A DNA stretch of 19,500 bases from NCBI GenBank assembly GCA_041481895.1, contig JBGPCQ010000041.1, positions 1 through 19,500 of the forward strand. Reading direction: 5' to 3'. Numbering within the stretch: position 1 is the stretch's first letter; every line of letters starts with the position of its first letter. This DNA comes from JAMPXD01 sp041481895. Lineage in GTDB: Bacteria > Desulfobacterota > Desulfuromonadia > Geobacterales > Geobacteraceae. The translations under genes were made by a program, and so were the position numbers. Positions 7,435-15,132 of this stretch are shown here, in pieces. The notes under the pieces were generated by a model, which did not search any database, had not been told where the DNA came from, and saw only the letters and a list, made by a program, of their open reading frames with translations.

Positions 7435-7542
7435 CTTCCTTATCTCCCGAAACATTACGTTTCGCAGGAATTGGCACCTTCCCCTGAAGGGGGTTGCCGC
7501 GACGTCACAGGGCCTGTCCCTCAGTCGCTCTCGATAAGAAAT
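7435..7542 (-). ncRNA. SAM-I (S-box) riboswitch aptamer
   Basis: On the minus strand the leader contains the S-box landmarks in order: CUUAUCGAGAG, GAGGGACAGGCCCUGUGA, CGGCAACC, GGUGCCAAUUCC, and a closing GAUAAG. The P1 stem pairs 7538-7533 with 7444-7439. CCCCUUCAGGGG forms an internal hairpin and CGAAACGUAAUGUUUCG forms another. This family binds S-adenosylmethionine and controls methionine and cysteine biosynthesis genes, which fits the two transsulfuration genes downstream. A terminator follows directly. Confidence 0.95.
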
Positions 7543-7605
7543 CGTGCTGCTATTCAATTGTAGGCATCTGTCCAGACTGCGGGACAGCATGCAGGTTGAC
7601 AATAA

Positions 7606-7634
7606 TAGTTACATAATCGGTGAGCAGGTGTCAA
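7606..7634 (-). promoter_or_regulatory. Candidate promoter of the SAM-riboswitch transcript
   Basis: A perfect TTGACA (minus strand, 7634-7629) is followed after 17 bases by TAACTA (7611-7606), a poor -10. AT-rich sequence (TATTATT) continues downstream. The position is right for a transcript that enters the aptamer about 60 bases later, and a short hairpin (7568-7587) lies between. The rest of 7635-7729, up to the cysA stop, shows nothing I can name. Confidence 0.35.
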
Positions 7635-7729
7635 CAGGTTATTTGATACGACTGCTATTTTCTGCCGGGAGGCATTCTTTACTGATCAGCTCGTAGTATG
7701 GTCTGGACGACCTTCTCAGTTCCGATGGC

Positions 7730-8800
7730 CTAAATCACGTAATCTTCGGCAAAAACCTTGACGTTGCGGGTCCGGACGAAGACCATCTCCCCCGGCTTCA
7801 GGTCCAGCTCCCGGAACGTCTCCCGGGGGAGCTGGGCTTCGATGATCTCCCCCTTCGCGCAGAGGGCCAGTTCTACCCGCACTACCGGGCCGATGGCATG
7901 GACGTTTCGGATTTCCGCTTCGATGCTGGTATCGTCGGACGGCGTCCGCTCCACCAGCACATCGTGGGGGCGGACGTAACCGATGGCGGGGGTGTTGTCG
8001 GCGCCGGCATGTTCCGGGGTGCTCAGTGTCAGGCCGGCCAGATGTGCCTGGCCTTCATGGATCCGGCCGTGGAAGAGGTTGACGTTCCCGAGAAAATTGA
8101 GGACAAAGGGGTTGGCGGGGCTTTCGTAGACTTCATCGGGTGTGCCCGCCTGCTCGATTCTCCCCTCGTTCATCACCACGATCCGGTCCGCCACCTCGAG
8201 GGCTTCCTCCTGGTCATGGGTGACGAAAACGCTGGTGACGTGGATCTCATCGTGCAGCCGGCGGAGCCAGCGGCGGAGTTCGGCCCGGACCTGGGCGTCG
8301 AGGGCGCCGAACGGCTCGTCCAGCAGCAGCACCTGTGGTTCCACCGCCAGGGCCCGGGCGAGGGCGATCCGTTGCCGCTGCCCCCCGGAAAGCTGGGCCG
8401 GATAGCGGTCCGCCAGGAAGTCCAACTGGACGAGCTTAAGGAGCCCCATGACCTTTTCCCGGATGTCCGCCTTGGAGGGGCGAGAGGCGCGGGGTTTCAC
8501 CTGGAGCCCGAACGCCACGTTCTCGAAGACAGTCATATGTCTGAACAGGGCGTAGTGCTGAAAGACGAAGCCGACCTGGCGTTCCCGGACATGGCGGTTG
8601 GTGGTGTCCTCGCCGTTGAAGAGGATCGATCCGGCATCGGGCGTTTCGAGTCCGGCGATGATCCGGAGCAGGGTGGTCTTGCCGCAGCCGGATGGGCCGA
8701 GCAGGGCCACCAGTTCGCCGGACGGGATGGTGAGGGTCACGTCGCTGATGGCGCTGAACGTGCCGAATTGCTTGCTTAAGCTGTTGATCTGGATACTCAT
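7730..8800 (-). CDS. cysA: Sulfate/thiosulfate ABC importer ATPase
   Basis: A 356-residue ABC ATPase. Walker A is GPSGCGKTT (35-43), the Q-loop glutamine is Q81, the signature is LSGGQRQR (137-144), Walker B is VLLLDEP with E162, and the H-loop is H195 (THD). A C-terminal regulatory domain of about 110 residues follows the ATPase, as in CysA and MalK-type proteins. It powers import of sulfate or thiosulfate through the CysT/CysW membrane pair encoded directly upstream (23-base gap to cysW). The gene order sbp-cysT-cysW-cysA makes the assignment firm at system level. Close relatives also handle molybdate or tungstate, so substrate is inferred mainly from the binding protein. Confidence 0.94.
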   Translation of the reverse strand: MSIQINSLSKQFGTFSAISDVTLTIPSGELVALLGPSGCGKTTLLRIIAGLETPDAGSILFNGEDTTNRHVRERQVGFVFQHYALFRHMTVFENVAFGLQVKPRASRPSKADIREKVMGLLKLVQLDFLADRYPAQLSGGQRQRIALARALAVEPQVLLLDEPFGALDAQVRAELRRWLRRLHDEIHVTSVFVTHDQEEALEVADRIVVMNEGRIEQAGTPDEVYESPANPFVLNFLGNVNLFHGRIHEGQAHLAGLTLSTPEHAGADNTPAIGYVRPHDVLVERTPSDDTSIEAEIRNVHAIGPVVRVELALCAKGEIIEAQLPRETFRELDLKPGEMVFVRTRNVKVFAEDYVI

Positions 8801-8823
8801 TGCATCATCTCCTGCGTGTCAGG

Positions 8824-9696
8824 TCAATCACGTCCCAGCTGTTCCCGCATCCGCCATTCCGCCAGGCTCTTCACCCCCAGGGTAACCAGTGCCAGCAGGG
8901 CCAGGAGCGACGCCACGGCAAATGCCGCCGTGTAGTTGTATTCGTTATAGAGGATCTCGACGTGGAGCGGAATGGTATTGGTGGCGCCCCGCACGTGCCC
9001 GGAAACAACCGATACGGCGCCGAATTCACCCATGGCCCGGGCGTTGCAGAGTATTACCCCGTAGATGACACCCCACCTGATGTTGGGGAGGGTCACCCTG
9101 AAGAAGGTCTGCAGCCCTGTCGCGCCGAGAACCAGCGCCGCTTCCTCTTCCTCTTTCCCCAGCGTCTCCATGAGCGGGATCAACTCGCGCGCCACGAACG
9201 GAAACGTAACGAAGATGGTGGCAAGAATGATTCCCGGAACGGCAAAGATGATCCTGATGCCGTGGTCCTGCAGCCATGGCCCGAACCATCCCTGGAGGCC
9301 GAACATGAGCACATAGATCAATCCGGAAATTACCGGGGAAACGGAAAAAGGGAGATCGATCAGGGTGATCAGGAATTGTTTCCCGGGAAAGCGGAATTTG
9401 GCGATTGCCCATGCCGCGGTCAGTCCGAACAGCAGGTTGAGCGGCACCGCAACGGCAGCAGTCAAAAGGGTTAAACGGATTGCCGACAGGGCGTCCGGTT
9501 CGCGGAGCGCGGCCAGGTAGGTCTCCCACCCTTTTTCCAGCGCCTGGCTGAAGACCGCGGCGAGCGGCACGAAGAGGAACAGCCCGAGAAAGAGCAGGGC
9601 AATGCCGGTAAGCAGCCAGCGGACCGGCGCCGGCTCGGTGAGGGCGTTGCGGCGGTTACTCCCTTTTCCGCCCGTCTTGTTGGGGTTTCCCGACAT
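8824..9696 (-). CDS. cysW: Sulfate ABC importer permease CysW
   Basis: A 290-residue inner-membrane permease with about six hydrophobic helices and the cytoplasmic ATPase-coupling EAA loop EEEAALVLGATGLQTFFRVTLP (from about residue 183). A distinctive CysW segment is ARAMGEFGAVSVVSGHVRG. The ATG at 9696 is preceded by GGGAGAAG. It pairs with CysT to form the transport channel and is 18 bases behind cysT. The Lys/Asn-rich first 20 residues are a cytoplasmic tail. Confidence 0.94.
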   Translation of the reverse strand: MSGNPNKTGGKGSNRRNALTEPAPVRWLLTGIALLFLGLFLFVPLAAVFSQALEKGWETYLAALREPDALSAIRLTLLTAAVAVPLNLLFGLTAAWAIAKFRFPGKQFLITLIDLPFSVSPVISGLIYVLMFGLQGWFGPWLQDHGIRIIFAVPGIILATIFVTFPFVARELIPLMETLGKEEEEAALVLGATGLQTFFRVTLPNIRWGVIYGVILCNARAMGEFGAVSVVSGHVRGATNTIPLHVEILYNEYNYTAAFAVASLLALLALVTLGVKSLAEWRMREQLGRD

Positions 9697-9714
9697 GGCT
9701 TCTCCCGATCGTTG

Positions 9715-10545
9715 TTATTCCGCGAATTTCCTGCTCCAGCGCTGGAGCAGGTTGATGATGAAGAGCAGCATGAACGAGGCGAACAGCATGACCGAGGCGA
9801 TGGCCGCGGCGCCGCGGTAATCGTATTGCTCCAGTTTGGTGATGATGATGAGCGGCGTAATTTCCGAAACCATCGGCATGTTCCCGGCGATAAAGATGAT
9901 CGAACCGTACTCGCCGACAGCCCGCGCAAAAGCCAGGGCAAAGCCGGTCAGGAGGGAGGGAAGCAGGATCGGCAAAATGACCCGGCTGAGTGTCTGCCAG
10001 CGGCTTGCGCCGAGGCAGGCGGATGCCTCCTCGAGTTCCGCTTCGAGTTCTTCGACCACCGGCTGGACGGTCCTGACGACGAACGGGAGGCCGATAAAGG
10101 TCATGGCCACCAGGATGCCGAGCCGGGTGTTGGCGATTTTGATGCCGTGCGGCTCAAGGTAGCGGCCGATCCAGCCGTTGGCCGAATACACGGTGGCAAG
10201 AGTGATGCCGGCCACTGCCGTCGGCAGGGCGAACGGCAGGTCGACCAGCGCATCGACCAGTCGTTTGCCGGGGAAGCTGTACCTGACCAGAACCCAGGCA
10301 ACCAGCGTGCCGAACAGGGCATTGATGACGGCAGCGAAGAGCGCCGCCCCGAAGGTGATGCGGTAGGAGGCCATCACCCTCGGTGCGGTCACGGTCGTCA
10401 CGAATTCATGCCAGGTCAGGCCTGCTGTCTTGAAAACCAGCGCCGAAAGCGGGATCAGCACGATCAGGCTGAGGTAGAAAATCGTGTAGCCCATGGTCGG
10501 GCCGAAGCCGGGGAGAACGTTGCGCTGTCTGGATTTCAGTTTCAA
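9715..10545 (-). CDS. cysT: Sulfate ABC importer permease CysT (CysU), TTG start
   Basis: A 276-residue permease with six hydrophobic helices, the EAA loop EELEEASACLGASRWQTLSRVILP and the CysT signature ARAVGEYGSIIFIAGNMP. The chosen start is TTG at 10545-10543, because a strong AAGGAG lies six bases upstream and the protein then begins MKLKSRQRNVLPGFG, as CysT proteins usually do. No ATG gives a comparable ribosome site. An in-frame ATG further upstream at 10599 would add 18 residues without CysT character. It partners with CysW. The 100-base gap to sbp contains a short 7-bp periodic repeat. Confidence 0.92.
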   Translation of the reverse strand: MKLKSRQRNVLPGFGPTMGYTIFYLSLIVLIPLSALVFKTAGLTWHEFVTTVTAPRVMASYRITFGAALFAAVINALFGTLVAWVLVRYSFPGKRLVDALVDLPFALPTAVAGITLATVYSANGWIGRYLEPHGIKIANTRLGILVAMTFIGLPFVVRTVQPVVEELEAELEEASACLGASRWQTLSRVILPILLPSLLTGFALAFARAVGEYGSIIFIAGNMPMVSEITPLIIITKLEQYDYRGAAAIASVMLFASFMLLFIINLLQRWSRKFAE

Positions 10546-10563
10546 TGGCAACTCCTTGGAACA

Positions 10564-10632
10564 GTGAATGGTGAAAAGTGAAAGGTAAATTAAATCCACG
10601 AGCTTTCTTACCGTTCACCCTGCACATTTCAC
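10564..10632. repeat. Short GTGAA/TTCAC periodic intergenic repeat
   Basis: GTGAA recurs at 10564, 10571 and 10578, exactly seven bases apart, and the complementary TTCAC appears at 10614 and 10628. The stretch fills the gap between sbp and cysT. It resembles simple low-information intergenic filler; the opposite-facing units could form a weak hairpin in the operon mRNA. Confidence 0.4.
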
Positions 10633-10645
10633 ATACACATCATAC

Positions 10646-11662
10646 CTATTTGCTCGGTACGTAGATCTGGTCGAACAGGCCGCAGTCAGCAAAGTGGGTC
10701 TTCTGGGCTTTCTGCCAGCCGCCGAAGACTTCGTCGATGGTGTAGAGCTTCAGCTTGGGCAGCTTGGAGGCGGCAGCGGCGATCTTCTTGTCTCGCGGCC
10801 GGTAATAGTGCTTGGCGGCGATTTTCTGCCCCTCACTGCTGTAGAGGTAGCTCAAGTACTCTTCGGCAACCTTGCGGGTTCCCTTTCTGTCAACCACTTT
10901 GTCGACCACGGCAACCGGCGGTTCGGCGAGAATGCTGACCGACGGGGTTATGATCTCAAACTTGTCCTTCCCGAGTTCGTTGACAGCCAGGAACGCCTCG
11001 TTTTCCCAGGCCAGGAGCACATCGCCGACGTCCCGCTGAACGAAGGTATTGGTGGAGCCGCGGGCCCCCGAGTCGAGTACCGGAACGTTCTTGTAGAGCT
11101 TCTTCACGAATTCCAGTGCTTTTGCCTCGCTCCCCCCTTTCTGTTTGAGGGCGTACGCCCAGGCAGCCAGGTAGTTCCAGCGGGCGCCACCCGAGGTCTT
11201 GGGATTGGGGGTGATGACCGATATGCCGGGCTTCACCAAGTCGTCCCACCCCTTGATCTTTTTCGGATTTCCCTTCCGCACCAGAAAGACGATGGTCGAT
11301 GTGTAGGGGGAGCTGTTGTTTTGGAGCCGCTTCTGCCAGCCGGGATTGATCAGCCCCTTTTCCTGGATGGCGTCGATATCGTAGGCGAGGGCGAGGGTCA
11401 CCACGTCGGCTTCCTGGCCGTCGATGACCGAACGGGCCTGCTTGCCGGAGCCGCCATGAGATTGTTGGAACTTGACGGTCTGGCCGCTCTTTTTCTGCCA
11501 ATGCTTGACAAAGGCGGCATTGTAATCCTGGTAGAGTTCGCGGGTCGGGTCGTAGGAGACATTGAGCAGGGTGATGCTGCCGGCGGCATGCGCAGGCAGA
11601 GCAGTCGCTCCGATAAGACCCACCAAAGTGCCGAGGGTCAACCACTTTTTGATGTTGAACAT
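10646..11662 (-). CDS. sbp: Periplasmic sulfate-binding protein
   Basis: A 338-residue periplasmic solute-binding protein. It has a signal peptide (KK at 5-6, hydrophobic core 8-22, cleavage likely after AHA at 26). The mature part starts with the family pattern LLNVSYDPTRELY and has SHGGSGKQARSVIDG, ITPNPKTSGGARWNYLAAW and GARGSTNTFVQRDVGDVLLAWENE, which form the oxyanion-binding site in Sbp/CysP proteins. These motifs separate it from ModA-type molybdate binders, so sulfate or thiosulfate is the likely ligand. The start follows AGGAGG. It is the first gene of the importer set and has its own candidate promoter. Confidence 0.95.
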   Translation of the reverse strand: MFNIKKWLTLGTLVGLIGATALPAHAAGSITLLNVSYDPTRELYQDYNAAFVKHWQKKSGQTVKFQQSHGGSGKQARSVIDGQEADVVTLALAYDIDAIQEKGLINPGWQKRLQNNSSPYTSTIVFLVRKGNPKKIKGWDDLVKPGISVITPNPKTSGGARWNYLAAWAYALKQKGGSEAKALEFVKKLYKNVPVLDSGARGSTNTFVQRDVGDVLLAWENEAFLAVNELGKDKFEIITPSVSILAEPPVAVVDKVVDRKGTRKVAEEYLSYLYSSEGQKIAAKHYYRPRDKKIAAAASKLPKLKLYTIDEVFGGWQKAQKTHFADCGLFDQIYVPSK

Positions 11663-11683
11663 AACTTCCTCCTGTGATGGTTT

Positions 11684-11712
11684 AAATTATGAGCTATTGA
11701 GATTTTTTTCAA
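11684..11712 (-). promoter_or_regulatory. Candidate sigma-70 promoter for sbp-cysTWA
   Basis: TTGAAA (11712-11707) and TAATTT (11689-11684) are 17 bases apart on the minus strand, in an 82-base AT-rich gap between the NifH-like gene and sbp. The overlapping CATAAT gives a second -10 possibility. Transcription would start about 15 bases before the sbp ribosome site. If real, the importer can be expressed apart from the porin/NifH-like genes upstream. Confidence 0.45.
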
Positions 11713-11744
11713 CTCTTTATTTTGCTGCCAAACTATTCCTGTTG

Positions 11745-12614
11745 CTAGATGCCTGCCCCGTCGCGGATAATTCCATGTTCCAGTTCGTACATGCGGTCCC
11801 CCCAGGTGCGCATCCACGTTTTCAGGTCATTGGCCGGGAGAGGTGCGGGTGCAGGCAGGGACAAGATGACCTTTTCATCGATGATGTGCCGCGCCAGCCT
11901 GCGGTAGACGTAGGAGTGGTTGGAGAGGGGGGCCGCCTCGATAACCGTCTTGCCGTACAATTCACACTGTTTGACTACCAGGGAGCGCGCGATGGCGCCG
12001 ATGACACTGACGTTCACCTGGCGGGCGAAATCGTCGACCAGGGTTTCCTCGAACGCTCCGTTCAGCCCGTTTGCGATCAGTGCACCGGCAACTGGGTTGC
12101 CGGCCTTCTGCCGGTTAATCATCCGGAAGATGTTGTTTGCGGTGTAGAGAGACATGACATCCGATGAAGTGACCACAAAAGCCTGCCGGTTCAGGGAACT
12201 GCTGATCGGTCCTTCGAAGACGGGACAACCGAGGTCGCCCGGAATGTCGTACAGCACCAGGTCGGGGTCCAGCCGGCCGAAGGCATCGAGCTCGTGCAGC
12301 AGCTCGAATGCCCCGCCAATCTCCCGGGAAGCGCATTCCCCGGTCTGGAAAGGATCACCTAACTCGATGCAGGCGATCCCCCGGTAGCCCCAGGTCACCA
12401 GACCATCGAGCGCTGCTTGTTTTCCCGAAGCGATTGCTTCGATAACCGAGGGGCGCGCTTCACCGGCGTGCAGCAGGGTTGCGGAATCGCACTTCGGGTC
12501 GCAGCCAACCAGCACTACCTTCTTGCCCATTTCGGCGAAGGCCGCACCCAGGTTCGATGCCAGCGTGGTTTTGCCCACTCCCCCTTTACCGTAGATTGCT
12601 ATATGCTGTGCCAT
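11745..12614 (-). CDS. NifH-like [4Fe-4S] P-loop ATPase, orphan
   Basis: A 289-residue protein of the nitrogenase iron-protein superfamily. It has P-loop GKGGVGKTT (9-17), the switch segment GCDPKCDS (37-44), C94 and C130 in the positions of the two NifH cysteines that hold the [4Fe-4S] cluster between subunits (TGECASREIGG and YDIPGDLGCPVF), and the DxxG switch II in DIPGD. NifH-family proteins pass electrons, driven by ATP, to a partner such as NifDK, BchNB, the Cfb reductase or methylthio-alkane reductase. No such partner is in the window. Residues around the cysteines differ from nitrogenase NifH (for example GVGCAGRG), so it is not a standard nitrogenase subunit. It lies between a porin and sulfate-import genes, 66 bases behind the porin with no terminator seen between them. 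Confidence 0.88.
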   Translation of the reverse strand: MAQHIAIYGKGGVGKTTLASNLGAAFAEMGKKVVLVGCDPKCDSATLLHAGEARPSVIEAIASGKQAALDGLVTWGYRGIACIELGDPFQTGECASREIGGAFELLHELDAFGRLDPDLVLYDIPGDLGCPVFEGPISSSLNRQAFVVTSSDVMSLYTANNIFRMINRQKAGNPVAGALIANGLNGAFEETLVDDFARQVNVSVIGAIARSLVVKQCELYGKTVIEAAPLSNHSYVYRRLARHIIDEKVILSLPAPAPLPANDLKTWMRTWGDRMYELEHGIIRDGAGI

Positions 12615-12680
12615 ACCTTCTCCAGTGCTCCCCTGTCTGTCGTGTCTCCACTCCTATCATTATTGAGATATTACCGTTTC

Positions 12681-14024
12681 CTAGAAGAAATAGTAGGCAC
12701 AGAACCTGATGATATTGGCCTGGCCGAGGTCGCTGGTGGCGCCGGTGAAGCCGGTACCGGTCGGAATCTTGCTGTACTGGGTGCGCACATGCTCGTACTC
12801 GGTGGCGAACCTGACCGCTGCATTCAGATCATAGGTGACGTTGCCGTAGATGAGTTCATTGTACTTCTCGAACGCGGCGGCTGTTCCGTAGGATGCGTAG
12901 TTAAGCGCATTGCGCCGCTCGTAGCCGGCGGTGATTCCCAGGTCCTGGGTCGGGTAGAAGATGAGCTGGCCGTAGACGCCGTACCCCTTGGCGCCGGTCT
13001 GGTTCGGCACCGTGCCGACCACCGCATTCGTCGTGGTCAGCGGGGTGTTGGCGTTGGCGCCGTTCCAGTTCTGGCCGGCGGAGATATATGCCTGCGTCTC
13101 GAAGGAGGCGGTCAGGGCGCGGCTCTTGCCGTCCTTCGACTTCAGGAGCGGCACAAAGCCGTAGAAGCCGTAGCCGTAGACGTCAATGGCGCGATTGGTG
13201 GTGGTGGCAGTGCCGCCGTTGACCTTCTGGCTCCCCACCAGGCCGAAGAAGCCGAGCATCAGGTTGTTCATGGCGAGGCCGTAGTAGCCGGGGGCTTGAC
13301 CCAAAGCCTTGCTGATGAACATGATCTGGCCGGCCCCGTTGACCACCGAACCGAACGCATTGGCTGTGGTGGTGTCCTGGACCGGGTTCTGGACGCCGAG
13401 TACCAGCTTCAGGGAGTTGTCGGAGCCCAAGTTGATCTTCTGGGTCAGGCGGATCTGGGGAACGCGGGGGTTGTTGGGGGTGCCTAAGGTTGTCCCGCTC
13501 CGGGTATCCTGGGTGCCGGCGACGGCCGGACCGAAGATGTCCTGGCTCTGGCCGAACAGCACTTGGGTGTTGGGCCAGTCAAGGGTGCCGTACGCATGGC
13601 GCATCCGGAGATCGGGTGCTTCGTTGGTGCCGCCCGTGCCGTAGAAATCGCTCTCGATCAGGGCGCCGGTCTTGGCGCCGAGGAAGGTCGGGCCTGCCAC
13701 CTTCAGCCAGAAACGGGACTGGCGGGCGGTAAGGATCGACTGGTCCTGTTTCGCCGCATTGGTCCCGCCAGGGGGAATGCTTCCGCCCGGGGGACCCGGC
13801 AGGTTACCCCCGTTGGCGCCGAGGTTTACCGAATTGTAGGCGTAGTCGAGCTTGACGAAGCCGCCGATGGAGAGGTCGAACTTGCTCTTGACCGGGTTGG
13901 AGATCGCGCCGTAGATGCCGGGGGCAACTTCGCAGGATGGCTCGTAGTCACAGTTGTACGTCGGGGCGTCGGCGGCCATGGCCGACGTGGCCAGCAGCAT
14001 GGATGCGGCGATCAGGCTCTTCAT
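12681..14024 (-). CDS. Outer-membrane porin-like beta-barrel protein
   Basis: A 447-residue protein. The signal peptide is MKSLIAASMLLATSAMAADA, with cleavage likely after AMA. The mature protein is rich in aromatic, alternating strands (FVKLDYAYNS, SRFWLKVAG, YGFYGFVPLL, VRFATEYEHV), has Gly/Pro-rich loops (GGNLPGPPGGSIPPGG) and ends in FRF-like CAYYFF with a terminal phenylalanine, which suits BAM insertion. This pattern fits a large porin barrel. I do not assign a subfamily or substrate with confidence. ATG 14024 is preferred because GAGGAGG lies upstream and the signal peptide starts there. The gene is preceded by a Moco-class riboswitch and an intrinsic terminator, which implies control by molybdenum/tungsten cofactor. 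Confidence 0.88.
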   Translation of the reverse strand: MKSLIAASMLLATSAMAADAPTYNCDYEPSCEVAPGIYGAISNPVKSKFDLSIGGFVKLDYAYNSVNLGANGGNLPGPPGGSIPPGGTNAAKQDQSILTARQSRFWLKVAGPTFLGAKTGALIESDFYGTGGTNEAPDLRMRHAYGTLDWPNTQVLFGQSQDIFGPAVAGTQDTRSGTTLGTPNNPRVPQIRLTQKINLGSDNSLKLVLGVQNPVQDTTTANAFGSVVNGAGQIMFISKALGQAPGYYGLAMNNLMLGFFGLVGSQKVNGGTATTTNRAIDVYGYGFYGFVPLLKSKDGKSRALTASFETQAYISAGQNWNGANANTPLTTTNAVVGTVPNQTGAKGYGVYGQLIFYPTQDLGITAGYERRNALNYASYGTAAAFEKYNELIYGNVTYDLNAAVRFATEYEHVRTQYSKIPTGTGFTGATSDLGQANIIRFCAYYFF

Positions 14025-14072
14025 CTCTTCCTCCTCAAAAAATATTAAATCAGGGTGCATACCCTGTACTGC

Positions 14073-14115
14073 ACAAAAATAAAGGGGTCTCCCCCTTGAT
14101 AGGAAAAGACCCCTT
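14073..14115 (-). terminator. Intrinsic terminator between riboswitch and porin
   Basis: In the minus-strand RNA, AAGGGGUCU (14115-14107) pairs with AGACCCCUU (14090-14082); additional pairing of UUUCC with GGGGG extends the stem, leaving a UAUCAA loop. UUUAUUUUUG follows as a U-rich tail. It stands about 30 bases after the aptamer and 50 bases before the porin start, the expected place for a riboswitch-controlled attenuator. Confidence 0.85.
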
Positions 14116-14142
14116 CTGTCCGATGGAATCGGGCAATCCGAG

Positions 14143-14238
14143 TTCTCCTTTTCAAAAGGGAGGCGCCGCCGTTTCCAGCGGTACCCATTGGCCGGGTTCC
14201 ATGAGGTTATTCCTTTTAGGAACTTCGGCTCGGAGAGT
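14143..14238 (-). ncRNA. Moco/Tuco-class riboswitch aptamer, copy B (porin leader)
   Basis: This RNA is a clear homologue of the element upstream of AOR at 19207-19300. It has 5' CUCCGAGCC, CCUAAAAGGAA, CAUGG, GGCCAAUGGGU, a CCGCUG-GAAA-CGGCGG hairpin, then GCCUCCC and a closing AAAAGGAG. Compared with the AOR copy the hairpin stem bases differ but pairing and the GAAA loop are kept, which indicates a conserved structured RNA. GCCUCCC and GGAAAGG-like blocks also occur in the E. coli moaA leader, the type member of the Moco RNA motif. The identification is from memory of that family. It controls the porin via the terminator downstream. Confidence 0.82.
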
Positions 14239-14290
14239 AAATTATTTTGTGGCGACGGCGTCCGGAAAGAAACCGCACATGAAAATAGAC

Positions 14291-15091
14291 TTATACAGCA
14301 ACATCGGCAGGAACGCAATACCCAAGTCGCAGGGAAATTTCCTCGGCGGCTTTCTGGGCCATGGGAACTAGTTCGTCGTGCATCCGTGTTTCGCTGAAAC
14401 GCATGGTGGGGCCGGAAATGCTGATCGCGCCGACGATGCACCTGGTATAATCGCGGATCGGTACCGCAATCCCACTTACGCCCACATCCAGTTCCTCATC
14501 CTCGAGAGCAAAACCTTGTACGGATATTTTTTCCAGCTGCTTTTTCTGCTCGTGCAGTTTTGTGATGCTCTGCGGAGAAATTTGCCCGAGATCGGCAGTC
14601 GAAAGACGGTTCTGCTCTCCTTCGAAGGCTGCTCCGGCAAGGAGCACTTTGCCGGCCGCAGTGCAGTTGGCAGGGAGCATTATGCCGACCCGGGTAACGA
14701 CCCGCACCGGTTGGCCGGATTCAACTACGTCGAGGTTTATTATGTGCGAACCTCTCAGTACCGCAACATAACAGGTTTCGTTGCACTTCTGCGCCAACGC
14801 TTCCAGTGCATGCTTCGAATGGCGATGCAGTCCCATCTGATTAATGACCGTTTGCCCGAGCTGCAGATTTTTGAGCCCGAGGCGGTAGTTTTCCGTACGC
14901 TTGTTCTGCTCGATGTAGTTTCGTGAAGCCAGGGTGGCCAGGAGTCTGAACACGTTGTTCTTATCCAGTTTCAGACGTCTGCTCAATTCGGTGACGCCAA
15001 GTTCGTCATCATTGTCATGGAATTGTTCCAGGACATCGAGAGCATGGACAACTGTCTTGATGATATAATTGGCTTTCTCTTTTTTTAACAT
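14291..15091 (-). CDS. IclR-family transcriptional regulator
   Basis: With the start at ATG 15091 the protein is 266 residues. The N-terminal winged helix-turn-helix includes NYIIKTVVHALDVLEQF and LGVTELSRRLKLDKNNVFRLLATLASRNYIEQ. The C-terminal effector domain has the IclR hallmarks VGIMLPANCTAAGKVLLAG and the segment LDVGVSGIAVPIRDYTRCIVGAISISGP. These proteins bind small effectors and act as repressors or activators. A GTG at 15136 overlaps the TGA of the ThiF-like gene (GTGA), so translation could start there instead, adding 15 residues; the ATG is preferred for the AAGGGA ribosome site and for the usual IclR start just before the HTH. It sits as last gene of the AOR set and may regulate it or the porin. 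Confidence 0.92.
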   Translation of the reverse strand: MLKKEKANYIIKTVVHALDVLEQFHDNDDELGVTELSRRLKLDKNNVFRLLATLASRNYIEQNKRTENYRLGLKNLQLGQTVINQMGLHRHSKHALEALAQKCNETCYVAVLRGSHIINLDVVESGQPVRVVTRVGIMLPANCTAAGKVLLAGAAFEGEQNRLSTADLGQISPQSITKLHEQKKQLEKISVQGFALEDEELDVGVSGIAVPIRDYTRCIVGAISISGPTMRFSETRMHDELVPMAQKAAEEISLRLGYCVPADVAV

Positions 15092-15132
15092 TGCTTCCCT
15101 TGCAACACTATGAGGTTTCAACTGGGAAATGT

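Noticed and set aside
10646..11662. Reading the importer as a molybdate/tungstate system because of the Mo/W riboswitches nearby
   Set aside because: The binding protein has the Sbp/CysP motifs, and two CysT/CysW permeases are encoded rather than one ModB-type permease; sulfate or thiosulfate is the better call.
14025..14441. Upstream extension of the porin frame to 14441
   Set aside because: The extension runs through the terminator, the riboswitch and into the IclR gene. The signal peptide and GAGGAGG site mark the start at 14024.
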